Source: Avena insularis (lineage: Eukaryota > Streptophyta > Magnoliopsida > Poales > Poaceae). Taken from it: a stretch of 64,000 bases of DNA. Positions 12,379-22,855 of the stretch are shown in pieces. The stretch covers positions 123,249,503 through 123,313,502 of the forward strand of contig CM042692.1 in assembly GCA_023614405.1 (NCBI GenBank), read 5' to 3'. The notes beneath the pieces were generated by a model, which was not told where the DNA came from, did not search any database, and saw only the letters and a program-made list of their open reading frames with translations. Each line of letters starts with the position of its first letter. Position 1 is the stretch's first letter. Both the position numbers and the translations under genes were made by a program.

Positions 12379-15300
12379 TTGGACCCTTACCGGTGGTCAC
12401 TTCCCCACCCTCCCGAGGCGGCGAGGGTGCTTCATTGCTCCGTGACAAACCACCCCTCCCTCCATCTCTCTCCCATCGCTGCCACCTCAAGGATCGCCAG
12501 GTGTGGCCTGAGTGCCGCCGACATCGGCGGTTTGTCTTTCCTCACAATGTTGAAGGTGGGATCAAGGACCCAACTTGAAGGAGATTCGTAGTGGAAAACA
12601 CAATTTTTTCCTAACTAGAACGTCTCGGAAGTCCAAAATCTATCTACTAGTTAATACACTAACGGGGGGAGTGTTATGATTACATACCCTTGTAGATCAC
12701 AATGCGGTTAACATCCCATGGGGAACGTGTATGAAGTAGACGATCCATAGCCGACCTCAAGGTCGTGAAGCTCCCCGCCTTCTCCTCCTAGTGCTCATAC
12801 GACACCCATGGCCCCACTATTGGTGGTTCTGTCCGTGTACTCACATGCATACAGTGTCTAGAAATGACTCCCGTTCTCCTTGATCTAGCTAGAATGCGGA
12901 AGCAGATCCTCTAGAACCGGGATCCAACAATGCGACAATGTGTCGGTGGTGTTGTCTCCCTCGTATGCAATTCTTCGTGGAACCGCACTCGTGAAAACAA
13001 ATAAGAAAGAGGAGAGAAATTTCCTAAGCAAAATAGCATTTATGAAATTCCCCTTTTATTTGTGTGTGTCTTTTTCCCTTCAATATAGGACTTTATATAT
13101 AGGGGAAAAGGGGTACTCCCATCCCTCAAGTCCCCATGTGGGACTAAAGTAAAAAAAGGGCAAACAGAAGTGGAGGGAAGGAAGCCGGCCGGGTAGGCCC
13201 CGAAGTCTGGCCCACTAGCGATGGCGGGAGGCGGTACGGCTGGGTGGGCCGGCCTGCCCCAGTGCTCGCTCCCACACGGCCTAGCAAGGCAGCATCCCGG
13301 TTGGGCTGGCCCCTCGGCCCAGCAAGTTGAGGAGATGGTGACGACCTGGGAAGGCGGCGACGGCAGGGTGGGCCTAACACGGCCCACCAGCCCCTGCCGC
13401 GCTACGTGTGCCCCACGTGGGCTGGCCTGGCATGGCCCGCTGGCAGTGGCTATTACCTGCTGCCTACGTGGCATTTAGCCGGGTCCTGCCTGTGTGGGCC
13501 CCAGCCGTTGTGGTCGTTTGCTGCCCTTTGGGGTGGCATTCCTCTAAGTTGTTTCTCTCCGAAATTTGGCCCAATGCAGGAAGTTGCCCCATAATAAATA
13601 ATTTAAAATATTTATTTATATTAATTCATAATTAATATGTATATATATGTGCATACTTATAATTAGTCTTTTATTTTGAAACACCTTTTGGCTTTTTCCT
13701 TCTTCCGAACACCTTCGTATCTTTCTCAAAACATTTTCGATCTCTTCTTTCTCATCGATGATCCCTTCGCTTTCATAGCGATCTTAAACGTTGTTAGACC
13801 CTTAAACTTGTTACCCTACGGTTTGGGTAATGTCACATACAGGACTGAGATTACTCTCGATCAATGATCAATAGAGGGACTGGGGTGTCCATATTGACCC
13901 ATATGCACTCCACGAGACTTTGTCGTGCTCGAACCATAAACTGTGTGTCATATTTCCTTTGTCTCTTCGATACATGACTTGTTCGAGATTTTATCATTAG
14001 TATTGCTATACTAATCTCGTTATCGACAAGTCTACTTAACTCATTATCGTGATATTATATCCCATTACCTAGTCAAACGTTGCAGCTTATTGGATGCAGT
14101 TTCACCGAGTGGGCCCAATGTATCTTCCTATCACGCAGGTGTACAAATCCCTATCTTGATACATAGGCCTCAACTGTTCCTTTAGAATACCCAATGCACA
14201 CTTTTATGGTAACCCAGTTAAGGACATGACGGTTAGTGAGATCAAAGCATTCCTCCAGAGACAATTATTAATATGATATCAGAGTCTAAGGAGAAGGTCA
14301 CTTCGTTTCTAATTACTACAACGAAGAACCATGTGACTAGATCACGTTGTAATACTTAAGTGGGTAATGTCCATCATATCATTTTCTAATGATATGACTC
14401 CATTGTCAACTAGCATAAATACACCATGGTCAGGAAACCTTACATACCACACCTATATCAGTGTTTCCTCTTGATACAATTATAGCACCGTATGAAACTG
14501 TTATGAACTAGTTCGAGCTATGATAATAAACCTCTTTATCGTTTGCCTCTAGGGCATATCTCCTTCACAACCTTCCCGGCAGCGGTGCTCCTAGGGTGGC
14601 AGAGGTCCAACGACGACCATGCGAGACGATGTGGCGGCGCGGCCATGGGCTGCGGGATAGCGCGAGGCGATAGACAGCGGCGGGGCGGTGCTGGCGGTGT
14701 CCAGTCAGCCGAGATATGGCCCCATCTGGGTCGAGGCGGGCGGGACTGCCCTGCACTCCGCATGATATGCAGGGGGCGGTGATGTAGCTAGTGCAGGATC
14801 ACGGTGACCGCGACCGGCCTATTGCAGCGTGGTGGTGGTCTTATGGGCCCATCTGGTCCCAGCCGAACCCTCTTGGGACTAGTGTGCCCCCACGGGGGAT
14901 TTATGGGTCCGTTGGACCCGGTCGGACCCAACTTGGACCGGTGTGCATGCGGCCGTTCCGGTCGACTACCGCCTTTAACGATGGAGGCAGATCCTTCTGC
15001 GTGGTCATGGTAGTAATCTCTATGAGACGACGATGGCAGCTTCATGACCATAGTGGTGCATGTTCGTGGACGACGAGTTTGGTGGTGGCGAGGCCTTTAT
15101 CTAACGGGGCTCCCATGCAACAGATCGCTCGAGTGTTGTGGATAGGGTTTTTTTCTGGGAGAAATCCATGTCGGCTCGTACGACACCGACACGGTGCTGC
15201 CCTCGGGTGGCATCTTTCCTTCCAAGAGGGCGTCCTGGCTTCCCTACATCCACTTCTCTTTGTGTGTCGGGGGAGATCCTAGGACCTATCTCTTATCTAG

Positions 15301-15388
15301 GCAGCAACGTTCACTTTCCTTCTCAAGGATGCTGTTAGGTGCTTGACGAGTTGGTGCTAGGAGCTTGATGGGACTTCTCTAGAGGGTA
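12379..15388 (+). repeat. Unclassified non-LTR-like dispersed repeat, copy 1, split by a solo LTR
   Basis: 12379-12575 plus 14568-15388 match, in order, the reverse complement of 42150-41100. Shared stretches include 'ggtgctccta/ctagggtggcag', 'gggtccgttggacccggtcgg' and 'gggggagatcctaggacc'. A Copia solo LTR sits at 12576-14567. This copy lacks the final ~170 bp present in copy 2. It has no long ORF with a known domain. Copy 2 has a 14-bp target duplication and a LINE-like 3' tail, so a non-autonomous LINE derivative is most likely. Confidence 0.6.
12576..14567 (-). mobile_element. Solo LTR of a Copia-type retrotransposon
   Basis: The ends form a perfect 10-bp inverted repeat, TGAAGGAGAT / ATCTCCTTCA. 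Flanks are CAACT (12571-12575) and CAACC (14568-14572), a 5-bp target duplication with one change. Read on the minus strand it starts with the '...ATATGCCCTAGAGGCA' motif typical of Angela/BARE-like LTRs. A minus-strand TATA run (TATATATAAAG) lies near 13093-13105. The sequence is homologous to the LTR fragment at 60688-61638, for example the shared 'gcggttaac' and 'caaggtcgtg' blocks. No internal region remains, so the element was reduced by LTR-LTR recombination. Confidence 0.8.
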
Positions 15389-16500
15389 TTGGCGGAGCCA
15401 AGGCCCGGTGTGCCCGAACAGCTGCTCAGGCTAAGCCTGTAAATTTCCTTTAAGTACTACTGAAATGTGAATCTTTACGATAGAAATTGTACGGAGCAAA
15501 GCACTTAGCAAATCAAGTTTATTTAGACTTAGCCCGTGCAATAACGATGAGCTGCCCCGCCACTGCTGGAGGGCACAGCGTGGTGCGAGTCACCTTCGTT
15601 TAGTTGTTTCGCCTTCTGTCTTTTATTTTTTCTTTGTTCTTGTCGAACGTGAGTTGCTCAACATTTTTTTTTGGTTTCAAGACTCGCATGGTTGTATCAT
15701 CTGGTTGCTAGCCTGTGACGAGGAAAAGTGTAATTTGCACTTTTTCAGACGCATGCACCTAGATGATTTTTTTTGGGAAGCTGCACCTTCAATAAATTAG
15801 AGTTGCATCTCGTATGTGACTTAGATTTATCTAAACTCGTATGCAGTTATACACTAAACCGTATCTAGATACACGTGAATCTTGACATATCTGAGTCACT
15901 TATTTATGAAGGAGGGACTAGAATTTTTTAAGGTTTTTTCTTGACACCTGAACTCTAACCACGCATTGGAAGCACAGTAGCATCTTACATTTTCGAAGGA
16001 ACCAGGCCAAACTTCTACGGCTGCAAGATGAAACCCAAAGAGAAACTTGCCATGCTTATCCATAGGACGACGAGGAAATCTTGCTCAGGCTTTCAACCAT
16101 GGATAGATAGCTTTAGTTTAGAACTTTAGATATTTTTCTTTCAGGTTAAATATAGTCTGCTTAGATCCATTCTTAGCCCTGAGGACCTGATGGGCTGGTG
16201 GATAAGAAAAACATTCTCGCTGTCTCTACTAGGTCACCTGCATAGTCAGAGAAGTAGGAGAGTACATTAACACTAGGTGATGTTGGATTCGAATGAATTC
16301 CTCGCTGAAGTCGTCAGGAATTGATGCTTCACTGAAGTCCATCTTTCCAAAGATAAACACAATTGCAATGTTCAGTTAATCTGAAGTTCAGGTAGGACAT
16401 TTAATGTTCTTTGAACCTTGTGGAACACAAGTCTAGAACATCATCGTCACACACACACTGAAGATCTGTGAATAATAAGAGCAAAAGTTCAGTAGATAGT
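15389..16500. other. Intergenic, no gene seen
   Basis: AT-rich sequence with no long coding frame. A Stowaway-like right end ('gaaggagggacta') is visible near 15909-15921 without a clear partner. The right part approaches the 3' untranslated region of the RING gene. Confidence 0.5.
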
Positions 16501-16700
16501 AGTTCAGCTAGCTTACTGAATATCCCTCTCAGGGTCTGTAGTTTCACACAGATCAAACAGACAGTTGCAGCAACTAACCACTGAAACCGCATACAGTGAC
16601 AGATACCGCAAGGTATCATCGCCTCACTAGGAAAAACTAAAAAAGGTCCTTGCAGAAAAGGTTAAGCAGCAACATATTTTAGGTGTCATCCTCAGTTTTC

Positions 16701-17436
16701 TCATTCATCCAAGGTTCGGAGCACGCTGGCCCTGCAGTAGGGGCAGTCCCCATGGGACCGAAGCCACCGCCCCAGGCACGCCGAGTGGAACAAGTGCTTG
16801 CAGCGCAGCTGGATGAGTCCATCCACGTCGCCACACCTCTCCAGGCATATTGAGCACTCTGGTGACGGCAACATGGTTTCACCTTCTCCTGTGTCCTCAC
16901 AGGCTGTTTCTTGTATCACAGGGACCAGTTCGGTGCACGGCGTGACAGGCATACACTTGTCCACGACGCCGAAAGGCTCTGCCAAGATTTCTTGGGCTTT
17001 GCAGGCGATGGATACACTTGACTGGAAGTAACTGGTTAGGCTACCAAGTCCGCTATCCGCAGAGGTGGAGACACCGATGTCAGCAGGATGAGGTAGTGCT
17101 CCAGCCCAAATGGTTTCTGAGGATGCGGTGTTTTGCTGCCTGAAACAGTGGAGCAACATGTGCAAATATAGACTGAATACAGCTCCAATTTTGCATTTGG
17201 AAAAACGACGTGATAAGATTTGTCGCGGACCTTCTTCCAGACAAGTCCACACTCTTAAGCCTCTGAAGAAGCCTTTCTCTAGCCTGTTGAACAGCGTCAG
17301 GGAGCCGTCCATGATCTGATACACTACGGTTTAGCCTCGAGCTGGAGACCGTACCCACAAGATGCTCTATTTTGTTTCCAGAACATCCCACAAGCTTAGC
17401 ACCATCTCTTTGATTCCCTGGAACAAGTTCCTCACC
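16701..17436 (-). CDS. RING-H2 finger E3 ubiquitin ligase, 3' exons
   Basis: Two coding exons, 17436-17231 and 17139-16701, are joined across a 91-bp intron with donor AAG|GTCCGC (17230) and acceptor TGTTTCAG (17140). The intron is needed: the upstream frame (…LPDAVQQARERLLQRLKSVD) and the downstream frame meet in phase only after it is removed. Near the C-terminus a complete C3H2C3 RING-H2 pattern is visible: CSIC, a central C-x-H-x2-H-x2-C, then C-x10-C-x2-C (GDCPYC), ending in RTLDE. RING-H2 domains bind two zinc ions and recruit an E2 to ubiquitinate substrates; the substrate cannot be told. Exon 17436 is preceded by an acceptor (AAACCAG) and is open at its 5' side, so at least one further exon lies upstream. 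No frameshift is seen. Confidence 0.85.
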
Positions 17437-17532
17437 CTGGTTTAAAAAATAAAAGATCTTATAAACAATGCGTGGTTACCGAAGAACGTTTCACAACTAT
17501 CAGTTGGAAGTATAAATGCATTTCGAAAAAAA

Positions 17533-17812
17533 AGTTGAAGTATAAATGCATTGCCTAGTCTCTTCTATAAGATCGGTCTTTTGGTTGCATTGGCTAGAGC
17601 ATGCAATTCTACATGGTATCAGAGCTAAGAGGTCTCAAATTCAAGACCCGGCTAGCACAATATAAAATAAAAATATTGTAGCCCACTTTCGGTCGACGTT
17701 TAGGCCTGAGGGAGCCACACGTGAGGGGGGGTGTTGAAATATAAATGCATCGCCTAGTCTCTTCCATAAGATCGGTCTTTTGGTTGCATTGGCTAGAGCA
17801 TGCAATTCTACA
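17533..17812 (+). mobile_element. SMART (miniature LTR retrotransposon), 280 bp
   Basis: Two 81-bp terminal repeats (17533-17613 and 17732-17812), differing at a few positions, flank 118 bp. The PBS TGGTATCAGAGC follows the first LTR immediately (17614-17625), and the purine run GTGAGGGGGG precedes the second, exactly the TRIM/SMART layout. It has no coding capacity. It lies just upstream of the RING gene's exon at 17436, probably in its intron, consistent with the known preference of SMART for genic DNA. A partial extra copy of the LTR start occurs at about 17502-17520. No clear target duplication is seen. Confidence 0.85.
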
Positions 17813-18440
17813 GTCATCATAACAGAAAACATGGAAAATAAGATTATGCAGTTCTCTGCCGTGAAAACGGTTTGCTGCATGCCTGTAAATAGCTTAAGTA
17901 CACATAATAAATTTTGGTCAAGACGTGACATTAATAGGAGACCATGAGCGGGCAAGCATTCCAAATATAGGAGAATATTCAATTATTTTTCCTCAGGCTG
18001 CAAGCCAAATATAGGAGCCAAAAATTCATCTCATAATAAGCGAGATATGTTCAAAATAGTGTGTGCTCCGTGATGGGAAATCTAGTAAGTATGTTGGTAG
18101 AAATTCATCACACAACAGAGAGGAAGGAATTAACGAATACCGAATATTTGACCTAATTATATTCTCAAAGGATGCTTCTTTTCAAAATTAACATGCAGAC
18201 AATTAGCAAACACAGGGATTTATTTAGTTGAGGCAATCTTAGAGATTAGTACCTTTAAGTTTCCACAATAATTTCTGGACACTTAATGCTTTCATGTGAT
18301 CATTTATCCTAAAGCCTCCAACTCATCCATATCACGGAATAGCTTTTCAAAAGAATCATCATTGCCATGCCCACACTAAGATTTCCACCATAGATTAGTC
18401 GAACCTCATTCTCCCGGAAAGAATATTGCAGTATATGCTG
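17813..18440. other. Probable intron sequence, no gene seen
   Basis: AT-rich DNA with no coding exon I can support and no obvious mobile element ends. It lies between the SMART element and the repeated block at 18441 and is interpreted as part of the RING gene's long intron. Confidence 0.4.
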
Positions 18441-18895
18441 GCTCCATCATAACAGTATGGTTCTCAGTAAAATACACTGTACCGCAAACATTACACACTT
18501 TGGAAAAGACTGAAATAATTTCTGGTACCAGCTGAGATTTTCCAAAAACAGCTGCAACTTTTGTGGATGTTTACGAGGAAACACAAGACTGTCCCTTCGT
18601 TGCAACAAAAACACTCATGAAGAAATTAACAACAAACTATTATGCAACACAAACATTCCAACTCACTGAACGACTGCGAGTGGGCCGAATATGTTGACAA
18701 TCATATATTGATCAAAGGGCACACACATATTTTGAAGTGAACATGGTTCACTGCTTTACACCTTGGTTCATCTCAATTCACTCCAATCCTTACACCGTGA
18801 TTGCACAATTCTACGTGGCCTTCATGGTAGTCTCATAGAAGTAATTGGAGTGAAGGCCACGTAGCTCTTCCCTAATCTGAAACAAAAATCTAGCG
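18441..18895 (+). repeat. Direct repeat, left copy (partner 22045-22305)
   Basis: Blocks shared in the same order with 22045-22305: 'catcataacagtatggt/catcataacaatatggt', 'tcagtaaaatacact', 'gatcaaagggcacaca', 'ctggttcatct', and 'agctcttccctaatctg'. The left copy has about 190 bp more. The two copies bracket the secreted-protein ORF and the broken Myb/viroplasmin gene, so this segment probably arose by duplication. Confidence 0.65.
18811..18864. repeat. Perfect 14-bp inverted repeat (hairpin)
   Basis: CTACGTGGCCTTCA at 18811-18824 is repeated inverted as TGAAGGCCACGTAG at 18851-18864 with a 26-bp loop. The related copy near 22230 has lost the second arm. No terminator or transposon assignment is made. 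Confidence 0.7.
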
Positions 18896-18940
18896 GCAGG
18901 CGTGATTGATCATGCTGGAACGGCCAGTGGATCATATCGA

Positions 18941-19267
18941 TCAGTGGCCAACAACGACAAGGTCGTCGCCATCGTTGTCTTCGTCAGGATCTTTGGGCTT
19001 GTCGGGGTCACTGTAGTCACCACTGTCGGGGTCGCTCGGCGCTCTTGCCTTCACATTAAGCATTCCCTCCTCCTACTGGTTCTCCGGGTTGTGCAACAAC
19101 GCGCCCACGCGGCACGGCGTCGCCGCCCCAGGCACGCACTTGGGCTTCTGTGCTGGCGACGAGGACACCGGAGCGTCCTCTGCCTGCACATCTGCCGAGC
19201 GCGGCACCAGTGTTAGCGCGCACGCCAGCGCCGCCACCACAAGCCATGTGCGCACGGATGCCACCAT
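18941..19267 (-). CDS. Small secreted-protein ORF with a possible premature stop
   Basis: ATG at 19267 starts a 64-codon frame with a clear N-terminal signal peptide: hydrophobic TWLVVAALACALTLV, then a likely cleavage after ADVQA (about residue 30). The mature part has two cysteines in KCVPGAATPCR. A TAG at 19075-19073 ends it after HNPENQ. The same frame stays open for 43 more codons after the TAG, to 18941, and is strongly acidic with repeated Asp-Pro (SGDYSDPDKPKDPDEDND). That suggests either a recent CAG-to-TAG type nonsense change in a ~108-residue precursor, or chance. The family is not recognised. A loose resemblance of DYSDP..KPKDP to Tyr-sulfated PSY peptides is noted only as a lead. 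It lies in the presumed RING-gene intron, on the same strand. Confidence 0.5.
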
Positions 19268-19738
19268 CAGTGCGCCTGGACAATGATACGAGAACTCTGC
19301 TTAGTTTCTTCGAGAAGATACGAGGATTCTCGTGCGAGGCGATCAATGGAAAGGGAACCTTAATCAAGGTGGTGTCTGCAGTGACGAGGGATTCAAGGAG
19401 AGGTTTGCCTATAGCTCTGCATGTTCTGTGGCTTACATGCATGGTGGAGCTCGAGCGAGCTAGCCGTCCCCTAACTCTGAGGAGACACCGCAAAACGAGT
19501 TCTGTTCTTGCCATTTCTTCTGGGTGGACACCCTCCCTCTTCCCAAGGAGGGATAAACGAGTGGAGACCCTGTTTCTTCTCAAGGAGGGATAAACAAGTG
19601 GTCACCCTGCTATCAGTCCTTACTTTCACCAGGACAAATAAACCCATAACAATCCTCTACGTCTTGGTCCAGAAGTAAAGCTCAAACTAGTTGCACGCCC
19701 AAACAGTTCACCAAAACAGTATCTACGGAGAGGAGTAG

Positions 19739-21807
19739 ATGGCGTCCGGCGTTGGCTACTTCCTCTTCTTCCTGCAGCTGCCAGCTGCGTCTTCCACCTC
19801 GAGCGATGACGGTAAGTGAACACACCTCTAGCTAGGGTTCTTAGATCTGCTCTGTTGCTAGGGTTCGTGGATTGTAGATTGATTCATAGCCTTGATCTGT
19901 AGATTTTAGGCTGATTCATAACCTTGATCTGTAGATTGTAGCTTGATTCGTGGACTTGATGTGTGTACTTCGAAACTGTCATGCAATCTTGGTAAGGTAG
20001 AATTTTGTGTCTTCAGCAAGATAGTTGAGACAACATGTTTTCGAGATCATATTTGTGCTGCTAGGTATCTTTACATGCATATGTCTTGCGTGATGAATGT
20101 AGGACTCTGTTCTGCGACGATTTTAGCCAGGCTATGATCCCTATTGGGGACTCCCAGATCCCTTCATATGTGGATGAAAGTCAGCCCTTACCGCCGAATG
20201 CAGTGGCGCCTTCAATGGCGGACCCTATGAGTGCAGTTCTTTCTTTGGACCCCACTGTGCAAAGCATTGTCACCTATGTCGCTGCAAAAGTGGCAGCAAC
20301 GCTTGCAAACACGCAGAAGAAAGCGTCAACTTTCAAGAACTCAGGTGTACAACCACCTGAGTAGAGTAAGTGGAGGGTGCGTTGGATCCAGATAAAAAAG
20401 CCGAGACCTCAATAGAGCGCAATGGTGTGAAGACAACTACACGATTCTTCTGTCAACTGCGTATTCCAGGGGCATGTTCAAGTTAGCACACATGATCACT
20501 GCCTTCACCAATTGTCATGCACGATCACTGCCATTCACAACTAACACTCTCTATTGCAATCGTAGGATCACCCCAAGGACACGGATTACGTGAACAAGCC
20601 CATCCATAACTATGTCCAGATGCAAACCATCTCCTACAGCCTTGCCACTGGCAGGTATGCCATGTGTCCAGGAGAGCTCCTTGGTACTCCTGCATCTAAG
20701 GACCCTGACACCCAAAAGTCTGACACTGTGATCCTTAATGACCTTAACAAGCCTACCGATGCTCGTGATGCTGCTGCTAATGGCAAGAGGAAGAGGGACA
20801 TGCTAGGAGAAAATGAGATCCAAGCCTTCACCAGAATGACCGGCGCCGTCAAGGACGTTGCGCAAGCCACTAGGAACAACAAGCCCACAAATATGCACCC
20901 TGACATGTACCAGGCTGTGATGGACATTGTTGGCTTCAGCGAGGAGCATCTCATGACGACTCTCAGCCACCTAGTGGACCACAAGGCACATGGCACCAGC
21001 TTCGTCGGCATGCGTGAGCCGCACAGGATCCTCTAGATCAGGACCTTCCTGGCCAAGTACTGTGACTATATTCGATAGCTTCGGTTCTAGAGGTGGTGTG
21101 CATGATGGTGATGGTGTCGATGATGAACTGATAATGCTTATGATGTACATTTTGGTTGTAGCTAGGTCCTAAAAACTTCTTATGGCTCGTATATTTTGAT
21201 GAGGTGGTATATACTAACCTCTCATGTGATGGAGAACTGGCGGTGGGAGGATGAGACCGACTTTTGATGTGGTGGTAGGTTAACACCATAGTAGTAGGAT
21301 GAACTTGTGATCCCCTTTTGAAAATGATCATGCATGCACCTGTTAGTATGAAGTTGTGATGCTTGTTATGATTGCTACATGCTTATGATGATCTTGTGAT
21401 GTTATACCTTAACATGTTACTCTTGTGACTTGTAGAGAAACTACTATGAGGTGTACAGAGGGAGGTGTCCAGGAGTGTATACCGAATGGAGTAAGAGCCA
21501 GGATCAAGTGAACCGTTACTCCAACAACTGCTAGAAAGGGCTTGACATTATGGAGGAGGCAGAGGAAGCTTACTTCACCTTCTTGGCACATGAGAACAAC
21601 AATTACTTGGTTCATGAGAACAACAACAATCATGGAGAACAGGTAGACAATATTGTGGAGGGAGAACAACAGGTGCACTTTGTTGCCAAGGAAGAACATG
21701 TACAATTTGTTGCGGAGAGAGAACCACACCATGTCCAACAGGATAGCCTCAAAGATTTCATCATCTTCGTCCTCCTTGTGTTGATTATGAAGTTGATCTT
21801 CTACTAG
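19739..21807 (+). pseudogene. Broken gene: Myb/SANT-like-associated region plus viroplasmin-type (RNase H1 N-terminal) domain
   Basis: Several exon-like pieces run in order. ATG at 19739 with donor GACG|GTAAGTG (19811). Exon-like 20131-20344 after TTAGCCAG. Exon 20566-21036 after CGTAG, containing IQAFTRMTGAVKDVAQATR and MHPDMYQAVMDI, the C-terminal pattern of Myb/SANT-like proteins common in grasses and in Harbinger ORF1. It ends in TAG (21034-21036), where the frame continues IRTFLAKY. Exon 21436-21807 after CTTGTAG reads YYEVYRGRCPGVYTEW, the viroplasmin-type domain fold thought to bind nucleic acid, interrupted by TAG (21532-21534). It closes with a hydrophobic tail (DFIIFVLLVLIMKLIFY), a likely membrane anchor. 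The first two exons do not match in phase, and the Myb/SANT core (20345-20565) is degraded. Two nonsense codons make it a pseudogene or decayed transposon gene. Confidence 0.65.
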
Positions 21808-22044
21808 GTTCATGTGTATGATCGGATATAATTCTATGTCTCTCTTTGTGGTAACGACACTAGATTTTGAACAAGGTAACCATAAGGGCTTTGTGTGGGC
21901 AACCAAACAATGGTTTGTTGCATGAGAATGGGCCAAAAGTCATGTGTACATGCAACCAAATAGAGTGGGGAGAATAGCCCAACCCATGCACCAACCCATC
22001 ATGCAGGCAACCAAACGGCTGCACAACATGGCCCAAAATACTTT

Positions 22045-22305
22045 TCCCATCATAACAATATGGTCCTCAGTAAAATACACTCTACCCACAAACTCTAGAA
22101 ACTATGGAGAATGTACCCAATGTGTGTTGGTGGGCAGATTTGGATCAAAGGGCACACAGGAATAAAGGTTCAGACGGGTCACTGTTTTTACACCCTGGTT
22201 CATCTGAATTTCCACCAATCCGCACACTATTCTACCTGGCCTCCATGTTAGTCCCATAAAAGTAACGGCAGCTCTTCCCTAATCTGGAAAAGAAATTTAC
22301 CCCAG
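22045..22305 (+). repeat. Direct repeat, right copy (partner 18441-18895)
   Basis: Shorter copy of the block described at 18441; it shares at least five colinear segments. No coding potential. Confidence 0.65.
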
Positions 22306-22684
22306 CAGAGTAGTTTCTCTGAATTAATTGGGCCCTGGCCCCCATGGTGTTCCCATCTGCTACCAGTAGATAGTAAATCGTTGCACTACTATCCAGTTGA
22401 GTTTCTCCAACGAATTGGCAGTATTTTCCGGAGCACTATGCTATACTACACTCCCAGATGAGATCACGGCCTAAAATTCTCTAGTATTCCGGTGGTGAAA
22501 TCCGTATGTTCCGGGCTCAGAGAAACACGCGGCAGCAGTTAATTCGCGCCAACTAAAACTGTAAAAAAGAAACTAAACCATGTTTGTGTTCACCAGAGAA
22601 AAAAGTAACGGACAACGGAGCTTAGGCAATTTCAGGTAGGAAACCGCGGTGAGGGAAGGAGGGGACTGAAGGAGATGAACTCAC

Positions 22685-22855
22685 CGGCTTGTGGTGGTGG
22701 TGGTGGGAGATGGCGGAGCTGCGGCGGCGGCGGGGGCCGGAGGCGCTTGTCCCGCGGCCGGGGCGGCGTCGTGGGCCTGGGGGGTCCGGGTCCGGGTCCG
22801 GCGGCGCCGGCGAGGGGCGGCGCTGGAAGTAGAGGAGCTTGGAGGCGATCGGCAT
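22685..22855 (-). CDS. Probable first coding exon of the RING-H2 gene
   Basis: ATG at 22855 opens 57 codons starting MPIASKLLYFQRRPSPAPP, then Pro/Arg-rich and His-rich sequence, ending at a strong donor CCG|GTGAGT (22684). The exon ends in phase 0 and the next minus-strand coding exon, 17436, begins in phase 0; together they would give a protein of about 271 residues. An in-frame upstream ATG at 23020 could add a basic extension but reads like leader sequence. The link skips about 5.2 kb containing other genes and a retroelement, so it is inferred. Alternatively this exon belongs to a different or broken gene. Confidence 0.5.

Noticed and set aside
17614..17625. TGGTATCAGAGC as part of a tRNA gene
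   Set aside because: It is the primer-binding site of the SMART element; no tRNA cloverleaf can be formed around it. The same applies to 32516-32528.
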